64,000 nucleotides of DNA from Motilimonas cestriensis (GCF_021295315.1 NZ_JAIMJA010000013.1:79372-143371); one strand, 5' to 3'. Shown: positions 53,607-63,697, counted from the stretch's first letter. Made by a program: numbers and translations. Notes: generated from the sequence alone by a model not told the origin.

Positions 53607-54689
53607 ATGGAGTGGATTTCGAGTCTGATCACCAGTTATAAAACCAATAATTGGATGTTCGATGTCAGTGTTATTTTACTTATCACCAGTGTGGCTTTTG
53701 TCTTTTGGCGTTACTTTGCAAAAAAAATGGAACGTCTTGTTCTGCTTACCAAAACTGGTTGGGATGATGCAATTTGGGCATCGATTTGGAAGCCGATTAA
53801 TTGGATCGTGTTGACCGTTGGGTTAGCGATGGTGGCCAGCGTTTATGCTGAAAACCAAAATAGCGCATTGTTGGAATATATTCCTTTAGCCCTTACTTTA
53901 GTGTTAACAGGCTTGATAGCTTGGGCATTTCTTCGTTTTATCACCCATGCTGAACATAAGTTTATTAGCCAAGGTAAAGATGAAACCACGGTTAATGCTC
54001 TAGGCAAGCTGATGAAAGCAGCAGTGCTGGTAATTACCGCGTTAGGGATATTTCAAACCTTAGGTTTTAGTATTTCAGGGGTGCTGGCTTTTGGTGGTGT
54101 GGGTGGTTTAGTGGTCGGTATGGCCGCGAAGGATTTATTAGCAAACTTTTTTGGTGCGTTTGTTATTTACTTAGACCGACCATTTAAAGTTGGTGACTGG
54201 ATCCGCTCGCCAGACAGAAATATTGAAGGAACCGTGGAGCATATAGGTTGGCGAGTCAGTATTATCCGGACATTTGATAAGCGCCCTCTTTATGTCCCTA
54301 ATGCTGTGTTTTCTAGTATTGCGGTAGAAAACCCGTCCCGTATGAGTCATCGCCGCATTTATGAAACATTAGGTATTCGCTATGCCGATAGTAAAAGTAT
54401 GGCGGCGATCGTCGCTGAGGTGAAAACAATGCTCGCTGGCCATGATGAGATTGATACTACGCAAACCATGATTGTAAATTTTAATGGTTTTGGTAGCTCC
54501 TCAATGGATTTCTTCATTTATACTTTCACTAAGACCACGAACTGGGTTCACTTTCATGAGGTGAAACAGGATGTGTTGCTGAAAGTGATGGCGATCATTG
54601 AGTCTTATGACGCTGAATTTGCTTTCCCAACGCAAACATTACATATCGAGGGGGTCCAGCCTGAAGTGCCGATCAGCCCTGAGAGCTAA
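53607..54689 (+). CDS. MscS-family mechanosensitive channel
   Basis: Inner-membrane channel of 360 residues. Helices near 20-38, 63-80, 92-108, 135-155 and 158-178. The pore-lining helix is GVLAFGGVGGLVVGMAAKDLLANFFGAFVIYLDRPF, with the typical Gly/Ala packing, followed by the beta domain KVGDWI and the C-terminal cage. It opens on membrane tension to release solutes. The size and N-terminus fit YnaI/MscMJ-like channels. It follows the GGDEF-EAL gene by 3 bases, so translation may be coupled. Confidence 0.92.
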   Translation: MEWISSLITSYKTNNWMFDVSVILLITSVAFVFWRYFAKKMERLVLLTKTGWDDAIWASIWKPINWIVLTVGLAMVASVYAENQNSALLEYIPLALTLVLTGLIAWAFLRFITHAEHKFISQGKDETTVNALGKLMKAAVLVITALGIFQTLGFSISGVLAFGGVGGLVVGMAAKDLLANFFGAFVIYLDRPFKVGDWIRSPDRNIEGTVEHIGWRVSIIRTFDKRPLYVPNAVFSSIAVENPSRMSHRRIYETLGIRYADSKSMAAIVAEVKTMLAGHDEIDTTQTMIVNFNGFGSSSMDFFIYTFTKTTNWVHFHEVKQDVLLKVMAIIESYDAEFAFPTQTLHIEGVQPEVPISPES

Positions 54690-54711
54690 GCTAGCCTGAC
54701 GCGATTGTTTA

Positions 54712-54744
54712 CAACTTGATCACAAACTATTGGTGGTCAAGTTG
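54712..54744 (+). terminator. Stem-loop after the MscS gene
   Basis: CAACTTGA (54712-54719) and TCAAGTTG (54737-54744) pair perfectly, extended inside by TCAC/GTGG. No strong T tract follows. It separates the channel gene from the next GGDEF-EAL gene. Confidence 0.5.
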
Positions 54745-54809
54745 ACGATAATACAATAGGCAGAGTACCCTCGAATTATCTTTTAGTACCATAGATTAAT
54801 TGAGACCCG

Positions 54810-57800
54810 ATGCAGATATTAGGGCTAAGCCGCTTTTTTTGTTCCATTTTCTTCGGCGCTATGCTGTTGATGACCAGTGCAGGCGTTGAGGCTAAGCAAC
54901 AAGAAGTACTGGTGCTTCATTCTTACCATCAGGGATTTAAGTGGACCCGTGACTTACAAGCCGGAATCGAGTCTATTCTCAAAAACCAAGAAGTATCTCT
55001 CTACGTATCTTACTTAGACAGTAAGCGCTTCTTTACTGACGAATATATGTCGTTGTTGACTGAGGCGTTTGCACGTAAATTTTCTCATCGTGATTTTGAT
55101 TTAGTCATCGTCACCGACAATAACGCACTTGCGTTGGCAAAAGCTTATGGCCAGCGTCTTTTCCCTAATACGCCGATTGTGTTTGCTGGCGTGAATAATT
55201 TTACCCCTGCGCTGATCGATGGCATGTCAAAAGTGACAGGGATAGTCGAGAGCCCTGATTTGTTTGATACTTTAACTGCTGCCTTAAGCTTGAGGCCACG
55301 CACTAAAGATATTTACGTGATTGTTGATGACACCACGACAGGGCAGTTATTACAGCGCGACATTGAACGTATAAGCAGTCAGATTTACCCTAAGCTTCAT
55401 GTTTTAAATGAAGAAACCTTTCTTACTCTGAAACAAAAAGTGAGTAATATTAACGGCGATGCGATTATTTTATTCACGATTTTTTCTCGTGATCGTGATG
55501 GCCAGTACTTAGAACATGAGCACCTGCTGCAATCGTTATTTGAGGTGGCTAAAGTGCCGATCTTTGGCTCTTGGGACTACACCTTAGGTTATGGGGTGGT
55601 GGTCGGTGGCAAAATGGTGAGTGGTTTTAGTCAAGGCGAGCGCGCCGCACGTAAAGCGTTAGATATTCTTCATTCGGTACCGATTGAAGCGTTGCCCATT
55701 GAAACCAAGTCCAATAATCAATTCGTGTTTGATGCTGAACTGTTGAAGCATTGGCAGTTAGATTTTGATCTGTTGCCGAAAAACTCCTTGATAGTCAATC
55801 AAGTGGAAAACCAATACAACGTTTATCGAGACAACTTTTTTGTTGTGTTGGCTGTGGTGTTGAGCCTTTGCATCATTATCGCATTATTACAATTTAACTT
55901 ATTAAAGCAAAAACGCGTTGAGTTGGAATTACGCGCCAGTCGCACCCGTTTTAGTGCTTTGTTTCATGAAGCCTTTCAGTTCATTATTTTACTTGATGAC
56001 AAGGGCCGGATCTTACAAACCAATAAGGCTGCATTACAGTTACTGAATCTGAATGAAGTTGATGTGATTGGCGAATACATTTGGGAGTCGCCCTGGTGGC
56101 GCCATGATCTAGAAGAGCAGCAAAAACTTGTGTCCGCTATCGATATGGCGCAAAAAGGTGATTTTGTACGCTATGAAAGCCAGCAAATGAATAGCAGTAA
56201 GCAGTCAGTGATTGTGGATTTATCATTAAAACCTGTCCGTGGTGGCCAGGGCGTTGAGATGATATTGCTGGAAGGCCGGGATATTAATAGCATCAAGCGA
56301 GCGGAAGTAGAGTTAAGGGAAAGTGAAGCCCGCTATCGGGTGTTGCATGATGAAAACCCGTTTATGCTGCTGACAATTAATAACCAAGGGTTAGTGCTGT
56401 CTTGCAATCGCTATGGCGCTATACTGCTGGGTTACTCAGTTGACGAGCTTGTTGGTAAGAATATCACCTTATTTCATACTGTTGCACACGATATTGGCAG
56501 TCAAATTAAATACCTGAATCAATGTGCCAGTAATCCTGATGGCCTATTGAGCCGCCAAATTCAATATCAAACGCGTTTAGGGCAAACCTTGTGGCTTAAT
56601 GAAACCACTCGCAAGGTGCCAGGTAAAGAGCAATTCTTTTTAGTTTGTGAGGATATAACTGAAACCAAACACCTATCTGAACAGTTGGCTTATCAGGCAT
56701 CTCATGACTTTTTAACGGGATTGGGCAATCGTAGCTTCTTTGAATCAGAGCTGCAAAGTCATATCGATTCTGCCGCTGAAACAGGTCGTGTGCATGCTTT
56801 AATGTATTTGGATATGGATCAGTTTAAGGTGATTAACGACACCTGTGGTCATAGTGCTGGCGATGAAGTGTTGAAACAGCTAGCTACTTTATTGACTGAT
56901 AGTTTGCCATCCCATGCGTTACTTGCTCGTTTGGGCGGGGATGAGTTTGGGGTGATTATTGCAGATAGCTTGCCCGATGATGCGCTAGCCTATGCCCATG
57001 GCATTATTGCCGCGATTGCTGAGCACCACTTTATTTCCGAAGAAAAAACCTTTTCGCTTGGTGTCAGTATTGGCTTAGTGGAAATGAACGAGAGCAGTGG
57101 TAATCGCCAATATGTTTTAAGTTGTGCTGATACGGCCTGTTATGCAGCAAAAGATGAAGGTCGCAATCGGGTTCATGTGTTTAAACAAGACGATCAAGAG
57201 CTACAGCGACGCCATGGAGAAATGCAGTGGGTAAATAAAGTGCAACAGGCGCTGCGAGAGCATCGCTTCTGTCTTTATGCTCAGCCCATCAAACGGGTAG
57301 GCACTCAAGATGAAGATAAGAGTTATCTTCATTACGAAGTGCTGACGCGAATGATAGATGATAATGGCAAATTGGCCCCACCGGGGTTATTTATTCCTGC
57401 TGCCGAAAACTACAATTTGGCTGACAAGTTAGACAAGCTGATTATCGATAAAACCTTAGCTTGGTTAAAAGGGCACCCTGATCACGTGGCGAAACTAGAT
57501 CAATGTTCTATTAACCTCTCAGGCCAGTCAATTGGTAACAAAGAGTTCGTTGAGTACTTAGTTAAGGCGTTGGTTGATTCCGAGTTGCCGTTATACAAAA
57601 TTTGTTTTGAGGTGACCGAAACCGTTGCCATTGCAAACTTTAGTCATGCCTCCTTCTTGTTGAAAGAGTTGAAAAAATTAGGCTGTAAATTGGCGTTGGA
57701 TGATTTTGGTACTGGCCTCTCGTCATTTGGATATCTTAAACGTTTACCGGTGGACTACCTCAAAATTGATGGCTTGTTTGTACGAGATATTGCTGATGAT

Positions 57801-57998
57801 GAGATGGATTATGCCATGGTGCGCAGTATCAATGAGGTGAGTCAGTTGATGGGTAAGCAAACCATCGCGGAATGTGTTGAAGATGAGCGAGTCATGATGC
57901 GCTTGGCTGAAATTGGGGTTGATTTTGCTCAAGGTTATCATCTGGGTAAGCCGATGCCGATTGAGATGATGGCGTTAGTGTCGCTTGCCATGGAATAA
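54810..57998 (+). CDS. Periplasmic-sensor PAS-GGDEF-EAL cyclic-di-GMP protein
   Basis: Membrane protein of 1062 residues. A signal peptide ends near residue 28 (SAGVEAK), a periplasmic ABC substrate-binding-like domain covers about 30-310 (VLVLHSYHQGFKWTRDLQAGI), and a membrane helix lies near 345-367. Two PAS domains (about 380-495 and 505-615) precede a GGDEF domain with RLGGDEFGVII, and an EAL-type domain where the signature reads EVL in HYEVLTRM, with DDFGTGLSSF intact. The periplasmic domain probably binds a small solute that tunes cyclic di-GMP turnover. The EVL variant is common in active phosphodiesterases. Confidence 0.92.
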   Translation: MQILGLSRFFCSIFFGAMLLMTSAGVEAKQQEVLVLHSYHQGFKWTRDLQAGIESILKNQEVSLYVSYLDSKRFFTDEYMSLLTEAFARKFSHRDFDLVIVTDNNALALAKAYGQRLFPNTPIVFAGVNNFTPALIDGMSKVTGIVESPDLFDTLTAALSLRPRTKDIYVIVDDTTTGQLLQRDIERISSQIYPKLHVLNEETFLTLKQKVSNINGDAIILFTIFSRDRDGQYLEHEHLLQSLFEVAKVPIFGSWDYTLGYGVVVGGKMVSGFSQGERAARKALDILHSVPIEALPIETKSNNQFVFDAELLKHWQLDFDLLPKNSLIVNQVENQYNVYRDNFFVVLAVVLSLCIIIALLQFNLLKQKRVELELRASRTRFSALFHEAFQFIILLDDKGRILQTNKAALQLLNLNEVDVIGEYIWESPWWRHDLEEQQKLVSAIDMAQKGDFVRYESQQMNSSKQSVIVDLSLKPVRGGQGVEMILLEGRDINSIKRAEVELRESEARYRVLHDENPFMLLTINNQGLVLSCNRYGAILLGYSVDELVGKNITLFHTVAHDIGSQIKYLNQCASNPDGLLSRQIQYQTRLGQTLWLNETTRKVPGKEQFFLVCEDITETKHLSEQLAYQASHDFLTGLGNRSFFESELQSHIDSAAETGRVHALMYLDMDQFKVINDTCGHSAGDEVLKQLATLLTDSLPSHALLARLGGDEFGVIIADSLPDDALAYAHGIIAAIAEHHFISEEKTFSLGVSIGLVEMNESSGNRQYVLSCADTACYAAKDEGRNRVHVFKQDDQELQRRHGEMQWVNKVQQALREHRFCLYAQPIKRVGTQDEDKSYLHYEVLTRMIDDNGKLAPPGLFIPAAENYNLADKLDKLIIDKTLAWLKGHPDHVAKLDQCSINLSGQSIGNKEFVEYLVKALVDSELPLYKICFEVTETVAIANFSHASFLLKELKKLGCKLALDDFGTGLSSFGYLKRLPVDYLKIDGLFVRDIADDEMDYAMVRSINEVSQLMGKQTIAECVEDERVMMRLAEIGVDFAQGYHLGKPMPIEMMALVSLAME

Positions 57999-58064
57999 GT
58001 TAGCCGGGTTCATTTTTATTGCGATGAAGTAATCTGCTATGATGCGGAAAATTTCCTATTGAGT

Positions 58065-58823
58065 ATGCCTGTGATACCACTCCTTGCTGATTTTCCTGAG
58101 CTTAATGCTGATGCCGATAAGTTACGGCAAAAGTGGGGCTTTAGCGCCAAGCGATCTGCTGATGATTTATTGGTGTTGGTTTTAACGGCTACCCAACTTG
58201 AATTACGAAAAGTGGATGAGCCCAAACTTGGCGCGGTGGCGGTAGACTTTGTTACTGGCGCGGCGGCGCATCGACGTAAGTTTGGTGGCGGCAAAGGGCA
58301 AACTATCGCCAAGGCGATAGGAGTAAAGTCGAAAGCAGGTTTAAGTGTTATCGATGCCACAGCTGGTTTGGGGCGGGATGCGTTTGTATTTGCTTCTTTG
58401 GGTTGCCAAGTTACCTTAATTGAACGCTCTCCGGTGGTTGCCGCTTTATTGGATGATGGCTTGCAACGCGCCTATCGCGACCCAGAAATAGGCGCTTGGA
58501 TGCAAGCGAATATGCAATTACGTTTTGATTCAGGGATTGATTGGCTGGCGAATGCCCAAGCTGATGTGGTCTATCTTGATCCTATGTTTCCCCATAAGAA
58601 AAAGAGTGCATTAGTTAAAAAAGAAATGCGCGTATTTCAACACTTAGTAGGCCCTGATTTAGATGCTGATGCACTGTTAGCCCCCGCTTTGGCTGCCGCT
58701 CGCTACCGAGTGGTGGTTAAGCGGCCTGATTATGCACCTTGGTTGGCTCAACAAAAGCCAACCTTGGCGTTCACTACTAAAAGTAATCGCTTCGACGTTT
58801 ATGTTAATAAGGGGCTCACCTAG
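58065..58823 (+). CDS. rsmJ: 16S rRNA (guanine-1516-N2)-methyltransferase RsmJ
   Basis: SAM-dependent methyltransferase of about 252 residues that methylates G1516 in 16S rRNA. Motif I is [20 protein letters not shown], motif IV is [22 protein letters not shown], and the N-terminal [21 protein letters not shown] is typical of the family. The frame opens with TTG at 58059; ATG at 58065 is taken, although the ribosome-binding site is poor. Its stop overlaps the convergent chemoreceptor stop by 4 bases. Confidence 0.92.
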   Translation: MPVIPLLADFPELNADADKLRQKWGFSAKRSADDLLVLVLTATQLELRKVDEPKLGAVAVDFVTGAAAHRRKFGGGKGQTIAKAIGVKSKAGLSVIDATAGLGRDAFVFASLGCQVTLIERSPVVAALLDDGLQRAYRDPEIGAWMQANMQLRFDSGIDWLANAQADVVYLDPMFPHKKKSALVKKEMRVFQHLVGPDLDADALLAPALAAARYRVVVKRPDYAPWLAQQKPTLAFTTKSNRFDVYVNKGLT

Positions 58824-60778
58824 CTCGCCTGTTCTGCATCTTGGTTATGCAGGGCATGAATAATGGTGTCTGCCTCTTGTTTTATTTGCTCTGCAATTTG
58901 TTGTGATAAGCTGGAGACTTGTTGAGATTGCTGTTTGACTTGCTCAATTGCCGAGGCAAAATCAATCAACTTGCCGGATTGCAGCTTGGCATTAATGCTG
59001 CCTTGTTCGGCGACAACGGCTGAGTTGACCGCACTTTCCCGCACGCCTTGTGCAGTACTCCATAGCGTATCAGCAGTTTCTTTCTGCTTAATAGAAGCCA
59101 CTGATATTCCTTTAATATCTTGTCGTAATCCAGATGATGCCTGACGTAATTGTTCCAATATAGTGGATATTTGACTCAAAGATTCTTGGGTTCTATGTGA
59201 TAGGTGGCGGACTTCGGTGGCGACAACGGCAAAGCCTCGGCCATGATCGCCAGCTCGAGCAGCCTCAATGGCGGCGTTGAGGGCTAAGAGATTCGTTTGT
59301 TCAGAAATATTGCTGATGACTTCTATTATTTTTTCAACATCATCAACAGACAGGGTGAGTGAAGCGAGAGAGGCGTTACAGCGTTGCACCGCTTGGCTAG
59401 TATTGTCTGTGGCAGCAAGTACTTGCTTGGCGTATTTTTGACTATCTAGCATCGCGCCTTCATTATTTTTAGCGTGGCCCAAGATGGTATGAGAACTGTG
59501 CTCAACCTCTTGTGCCAGTTGATTAAGCTCTTGTACCATTACCGCGCTCTGGCTGGCGGCTTGGCTGTTCGCTTTAGAATCTGTTTCAATCACTTGCACT
59601 TGGGCAACCATTAGCTTTAATGCGTTAGAGACTTTTACTAGCTGTTCTGCTTTATAAGCTTCGGTTGATTGAATGCGAGTGATGAGTTGATTGAAGTATT
59701 GCGCTATTTCACCTAACTCATCCTTTGAATTAGCTAAGGATAGTGGGCGTGGTTGCTGCGTTTCGACGAGTTGGGCGAATGCATTCTTCAATTGTTTGAG
59801 GCGCTTGACGACAAGCTGTTGCTGAAATATGAATGCGATTAAGGCGTAAGCGATGAGTGTTGCCAGTGACAGCAATAAAGCGAGACGGATCCCAACTAAG
59901 TTTTGTTCGGTATCAGCTTGTATTTGCGCTTCAATTACTAATATAGCGGCTTCTAGATCATCGACTTCTTGCCTTAGTTGATTACTGGCTTTGATGGTGG
60001 AGTCAATATTCTGCTCGGTATTGTCGAGCTCTTTTGGGTAGCGTTTGATCAAATTTGCCAGCTCTGCAATAGCGGCTTGGCCTTTTTCAACAGGATCTTC
60101 GTCATCATCAAAGCTAAGCTCATCGGGATCGCGCTCAATAACATAGAAGATATTCAATGGCGCTTTCGCTGCTAGCTGGTCTAAAGTGACGCGCATTTTT
60201 TGTTGGTAGTAGTGTATTGCTTCTATCTGCTCGGGCTGCATTTGTTGGAAGTATTTCGCCCGTTGCTGAGTTAGCTGAGTCAGCGACTCGCTAAGATCTT
60301 GGCTGAGTTTAAGATAACTGGCGGCCAAATTAGGATTTTTATCTAGTCCTTCAATGGCATAGTTTTGCAAGCTGCTCAATGACCCAAACATTTCTTGCTC
60401 GGCGAAGGTAAGCAGTTGCTGGCTGTTGCCGGACAATTTACCCGCTGCGCGATAGTCACTATTGAGGCCATCTATTAATCTGATTACTTTGTCATTGATT
60501 TGTGCCACTTGCTGATTGGGAAAGGCGCTGAGTTGTTCTGATAGTGTTTCTAATTGCTGCTGCGCGAGACTTAATTGGCCCGCGTCACCACTAATTAAAT
60601 AATCTTGGATGGTGCGTTGAAAGGTAACGCTGATCTGATGTTTCAAGGTCTGGTATTGTTGCCCTTGCTGTTGCATCATTTGGATTTGATCGCCACTGCG
60701 CCACATCGAGTAACCGAGTATGCTTGCTAATATCATTAGTAATAGTGATGATAGGAGAGAGAAGGTGCTTATACGCAT
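58820..60778 (-). CDS. Methyl-accepting chemotaxis protein, long helical sensor
   Basis: Chemoreceptor of 652 residues. Helices near 7-26 and 295-318 flank a periplasmic region of about 265 residues that is mostly helical and acidic around 225-235 ([18 protein letters not shown]). HAMP and the signalling domain ([37 protein letters not shown]) follow. The periplasmic domain does not match a sensor I can name. Convergent with rsmJ, with a 4-base overlap at the stops. Confidence 0.92.
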   Translation of the reverse strand: MRISTFSLLSSLLLMILASILGYSMWRSGDQIQMMQQQGQQYQTLKHQISVTFQRTIQDYLISGDAGQLSLAQQQLETLSEQLSAFPNQQVAQINDKVIRLIDGLNSDYRAAGKLSGNSQQLLTFAEQEMFGSLSSLQNYAIEGLDKNPNLAASYLKLSQDLSESLTQLTQQRAKYFQQMQPEQIEAIHYYQQKMRVTLDQLAAKAPLNIFYVIERDPDELSFDDDEDPVEKGQAAIAELANLIKRYPKELDNTEQNIDSTIKASNQLRQEVDDLEAAILVIEAQIQADTEQNLVGIRLALLLSLATLIAYALIAFIFQQQLVVKRLKQLKNAFAQLVETQQPRPLSLANSKDELGEIAQYFNQLITRIQSTEAYKAEQLVKVSNALKLMVAQVQVIETDSKANSQAASQSAVMVQELNQLAQEVEHSSHTILGHAKNNEGAMLDSQKYAKQVLAATDNTSQAVQRCNASLASLTLSVDDVEKIIEVISNISEQTNLLALNAAIEAARAGDHGRGFAVVATEVRHLSHRTQESLSQISTILEQLRQASSGLRQDIKGISVASIKQKETADTLWSTAQGVRESAVNSAVVAEQGSINAKLQSGKLIDFASAIEQVKQQSQQVSSLSQQIAEQIKQEADTIIHALHNQDAEQAS

Positions 60779-60873
60779 GATGCAGTACCTAGATCATTTG
60801 TGATAATGCGGATGCTAGTGGTTATCTATGACAAATATATGACAGCCATTCATACTTTATACTGAGTTTTGCG

Positions 60874-61032
60874 ATGAAGAAGAACCAAACCTTGTGTGAT
60901 TGGAAACGGGCTGATATCGAGAAGCACCATAGTACTCTTAAGGAGCTGGTTGCTCAGCCCCAGTTTGTATGTCGCAAATGTGCCCGCGTGGCAAACACAA
61001 AAAAGGTATTGTGTAAGCCTTTTGCTCTCTAG
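60874..61032 (+). CDS. Conserved-looking 52-aa cysteine-rich protein
   Basis: Short gene: ATG at 60874, TAG at 61030-61032. The protein starts KKNQTLCDWKRADIEKHH and has the pattern C-x(24)-C-x2-C-x(10)-C, with FVCRKCARVANTKKVLCKP at the end, typical of a small zinc-binding fold. I recall similar 50-residue proteins in Vibrio and Shewanella, but cannot verify. Function unknown. Convergent with the universal stress protein, 6 bases apart. Confidence 0.75.
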   Translation: MKKNQTLCDWKRADIEKHHSTLKELVAQPQFVCRKCARVANTKKVLCKPFAL

Positions 61033-61038
61033 CTAGCT

Positions 61039-61470
61039 TTAGTGATTCGTTATTGGAACAATCAGCAGGTCACAGGGCGCTTGGTTCAACAGTTTTTTTG
61101 CTGTGGTATGAAAATAACTCCACAGTCCGTGGTGATGGCCAGCAATGATTAAGTCTACCTCTAAGGATCTGGCTGAGGTGAGAATGCTTTCAGGCATCTC
61201 GCCACACACAATTCTGTGTTCAATTAATGGGTAATCTATTTCAGCCATGAGTAGGTCCAATTCAGCTATCGACTGTTCGGCAAGTTGCTGCTTTATCTCC
61301 GCCAAGTCCATTGCAATCATATCGCTATACAGCTGATTTAGTTGCATGTTTACGTGGAGTAGCGTTAGTTTAGCGTTATCAATACGAGCACGTTCGACGG
61401 CTTTATCTAACAGGGCTCGACTATCTTCATCCAAATTGAGTGCCACTAAGATGTGCTGATAAGCTGCCAT
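61039..61470 (-). CDS. Universal stress protein UspA family
   Basis: Cytoplasmic protein of 143 residues with one Usp domain: start YQHILVALNLDEDSRALLDKAVERA, end VDLIIAGHHHGLWSYFHTTAKKLLNQAPCDLLIVPI. The ATP-loop G-x2-G-x9-G-S/T pattern is altered to GHHHGLWS..., so nucleotide binding is uncertain. A single-domain UspA/UspD-like member. Followed in transcription by nothing closer than the 52-aa convergent gene, and preceded 22 bases away by the histidine phosphatase. Confidence 0.9.
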   Translation of the reverse strand: MAAYQHILVALNLDEDSRALLDKAVERARIDNAKLTLLHVNMQLNQLYSDMIAMDLAEIKQQLAEQSIAELDLLMAEIDYPLIEHRIVCGEMPESILTSARSLEVDLIIAGHHHGLWSYFHTTAKKLLNQAPCDLLIVPITNH

Positions 61471-61492
61471 ATGGTGATCTCCTATAGTGATA

Positions 61493-62110
61493 TTATTTGA
61501 GTATAGAAGTAAGGGGGTTAGCTTGCTGATTAAGACGAATAAGCTGCCACTGTTGTTGCTTAAAAGTGATCTCGGTAAAGCTGCAGTTGGTTAACTCCAG
61601 TACATGCATTTTTTGTTTTGACCAGTTCAATAAATGATGCAGCAGATAGTTCAAGCTATAGCCGTGTCCGATAATGGCATGGCTTCCGGATAATTGGGTT
61701 GTTAGCTGCTCGGTAAATTGCACAAGTCTAGCTTCAAGCTCAGCTAAAGGTTCAGATCCGGCATACGGTAGGTCGATTTGCCGTTTATGTAGCTGCTGTA
61801 AGTGGTATTGTTTTTGTGTCGACATCAATTTGAATGGTTGGCCTTCTAAGGAGCCAAAACTGAGCTCGCGTAATAACGGTGTGAGCTGGGGTGTTAGTCT
61901 ATGTGGTTGTGCGATCACATCCGCGGTACTGCTCGCTCTTGCCAAATCACTGCTGTAAATACTGTTAATCGTAAGGTGTCGACATGCCATCGCTAACAAG
62001 TTTGCTTGCGATAAGCCTTTATTATTGAGCTGGGTATTTTGTTGGCCTTGTAGAATACCGAATTTGTTCGCATCGGTTTCGCCATGGCGAATTAAGTATA
62101 AGGTGATCAA
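61493..62110 (-). CDS. Histidine phosphatase family protein (CobC/phosphoglycerate mutase-like)
   Basis: Protein of 205 residues of the phosphoglycerate mutase-like fold. The phospho-histidine motif is LYLIRHGETDAN (His9), with LRELSFGSLEGQP for the acid and AIIGHGYSLNYLL for the second histidine. Close in size to CobC and to broad-specificity phosphatases. No cobalamin genes are near, so the substrate is not assigned. Possibly co-transcribed with the universal stress protein downstream. Confidence 0.88.
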   Translation of the reverse strand: MITLYLIRHGETDANKFGILQGQQNTQLNNKGLSQANLLAMACRHLTINSIYSSDLARASSTADVIAQPHRLTPQLTPLLRELSFGSLEGQPFKLMSTQKQYHLQQLHKRQIDLPYAGSEPLAELEARLVQFTEQLTTQLSGSHAIIGHGYSLNYLLHHLLNWSKQKMHVLELTNCSFTEITFKQQQWQLIRLNQQANPLTSILK

Positions 62111-62173
62111 TCTAGGCCACTTTCGTTTGCGCTTAAGTGGTCGCCATCATAGCTTGAAAGGTAATATCTTCAA

Positions 62174-62245
62174 TTAGATAAATGAGAGTAAAAATAGCAG
62201 CATGATGAAACTTAAGATTTTCCATTCTTTGAATAACAGTTCCAT
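62174..62245 (-). CDS. Candidate 23-aa membrane peptide
   Basis: ATG at 62245 is preceded by TAGGAGCATCGAC, a strong ribosome-binding site at good spacing. The 23-codon frame reads ELLFKEWKILSFIMLLFLLSFI after Met and stops at TAA: a short single-pass hydrophobic helix. It is too short for ordinary gene finders. The good ribosome-binding site and the helix are the evidence; conservation was not checked. Confidence 0.5.
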   Translation of the reverse strand: MELLFKEWKILSFIMLLFLLSFI

Positions 62246-62307
62246 GTCGATGCTCCTATTAATAACTTAGCCATACTAGCAGTCGGCAATAGAAGAGGTT
62301 GTGAAAT

Positions 62308-62397
62308 ATGTCAAGAAATGAGCGATTAAACGTAATGAAGGTGTATCTTCTTCTGCCATTTTTAGGTGGGGTGGCATTTGTGCATCTAACTATGTGA
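62308..62397 (+). CDS. Candidate 29-aa small peptide before ferritin
   Basis: ATG at 62308 after AAGAGG at 9-base spacing opens 29 codons: a polar start SRNERLNVMK, then the hydrophobic stretch VYLLLPFLGGVAFVHLT. It ends 38 bases before the ferritin gene. Weak call based on ribosome-binding site and a membrane-like segment. Confidence 0.35.
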   Translation: MSRNERLNVMKVYLLLPFLGGVAFVHLTM

Positions 62398-62435
62398 AAA
62401 TGCAGCTAAGCATAGAAGCTGAATAAGGATCCATA

Positions 62436-62978
62436 ATGTTAAAACCGAATATGATCGAAAAATTAAACGAGCAAATAAACCTAGAATTTTATTCCTCCAA
62501 CCTTTACCTGCAAATGAGTGCTTGGTGTGAAGATAAAGGCCTAGAAGGTGCTGCGGTTTTTTTACGTGGTCACGCAAAAGAAGAAATGGAGCATATGCAT
62601 CGCTTGTTTACGTATGTGAGTGAAACCGGTGCGTTACCGATCCTCGGCGCAATTGATGCGCCACCACATGATTTTGAATCATTGACTCAAGTGTTTCATG
62701 CCACGCTAGAGCATGAGCAAATGATTACACAAAAAATCAATGGCCTCGCTCATGAAGCTTTTACCTGCCAAGATTATTCAACATTTAACTTTTTGCAGTG
62801 GTACGTATCGGAGCAACACGAAGAAGAGAAACTGTTTAAAACCATCATCGATAAGATTGATTTGTTAGGTGGTGATAAACAAGCTCTTTATTTTATGGAC
62901 AAAGAGCTTGCTGAATTAGCAAAATCAGGTAGCCCGAGTATCATTGACTCAGCCACTGCTGCAGAAGCTGGCTTTTAA
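62436..62978 (+). CDS. ftnA: Ferritin FtnA
   Basis: Non-haem iron-storage protein of 180 residues that forms 24-subunit shells and oxidises Fe(II). The ferroxidase ligands known for E. coli FtnA are all present: Glu17, Glu50, His53, Glu94 and Gln127 (numbering from the first Met). No haem-binding methionine of bacterioferritin is needed here. Ribosome-binding site AAGGA precedes the ATG. Iron-dependent control is likely but no Fur or RyhB site was identified. Confidence 0.96.
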   Translation: MLKPNMIEKLNEQINLEFYSSNLYLQMSAWCEDKGLEGAAVFLRGHAKEEMEHMHRLFTYVSETGALPILGAIDAPPHDFESLTQVFHATLEHEQMITQKINGLAHEAFTCQDYSTFNFLQWYVSEQHEEEKLFKTIIDKIDLLGGDKQALYFMDKELAELAKSGSPSIIDSATAAEAGF

Positions 62979-62987
62979 AAAACTGAC

Positions 62988-63539
62988 TTAGCTTGGCTGA
63001 TTGTGTTCGGCCAAGTATTCATTCTTCAAGCGTACATAGTTTTGTGCCGACTCTGGCAGGAAATTCAACTCTGCTTCAGTTAACTTGCGCGCCTGCTTGA
63101 CTGGAGAGCCCATATATAAGTAACCAGACTCTAATGTTTTACCGGGTGGTACTAATGCACCTGCACCAATAATCACATCATCTTCAATTATTGCATTATC
63201 TAATATAATGGCACCCATGCCGACCAAGACTCTATTACCTACTGTGCAGCCGTGTAACATCGCTTTGTGACCGATGGTGACATCGCTTCCTATAATAAGC
63301 GGGTAACCATTTGGGTTGTTATCTGTTTTGCGGGTGACATGTAAAACACTACCATCTTGAATATTGCTGCGCGCACCAATTTTTATCTGGTTTACATCAC
63401 CACGCGCAGCAACTAACGGCCACACACTTGCATCTTCCGCTAATTCTATATCGCCAACCAAAACGGCTGCTTCATCTATATAGCAATAATCGGATACTTT
63501 AGGGTAAATACCTTTATAAGGGCGTAGTTTGTGATTCAT
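62988..63539 (-). CDS. Gamma-carbonic anhydrase family protein (YrdA-like)
   Basis: Left-handed beta-helix protein of 183 residues with hexapeptide repeats (VLVGDIELAEDASVWPLV, IGARSNIQDGSVLHV, VTIGHKAMLHGCTVGNRVLVGMGA). The histidines in SVLHV, GHKAMLHGC correspond to the zinc ligands of gamma-class carbonic anhydrases and of E. coli YrdA; activity of YrdA-type proteins is often weak or unknown. The frame extends to 63587, but AAGGAGA stands before the ATG at 63539, which is taken. Convergent with ferritin, 9 bases apart. Confidence 0.93.
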   Translation of the reverse strand: MNHKLRPYKGIYPKVSDYCYIDEAAVLVGDIELAEDASVWPLVAARGDVNQIKIGARSNIQDGSVLHVTRKTDNNPNGYPLIIGSDVTIGHKAMLHGCTVGNRVLVGMGAIILDNAIIEDDVIIGAGALVPPGKTLESGYLYMGSPVKQARKLTEAELNFLPESAQNYVRLKNEYLAEHNQPS

Positions 63540-63669
63540 CAGAGTTCTCCTTTTTACCGACATTAGCATATAAAAACAGCAAAACAAGATGGAATATCTG
63601 TAAATCCTGTGGATAACTTGAGTGCAACTTGTGTGTGTAATTTAATTACAATTTTTCGTTAAAAAAGCC

Positions 63670-63697
63670 TTGCGCCGAAATCGAATCTCCCTATAAT
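63670..63697 (+). promoter_or_regulatory. rRNA operon promoter P1
   Basis: TTGCGC (63670-63675) and TATAAT (63692-63697) are 16 bases apart and followed by the GC-rich discriminator GCGCAACC, as in stringently controlled rrn promoters. The AT-rich segment GTTAAAAAAG just upstream resembles an UP element. Confidence 0.75.

Noticed and set aside
58037..58360. 107-codon - ORF over rsmJ
   Set aside because: Antisense of the rsmJ N-terminal half, which has clear methyltransferase motifs.
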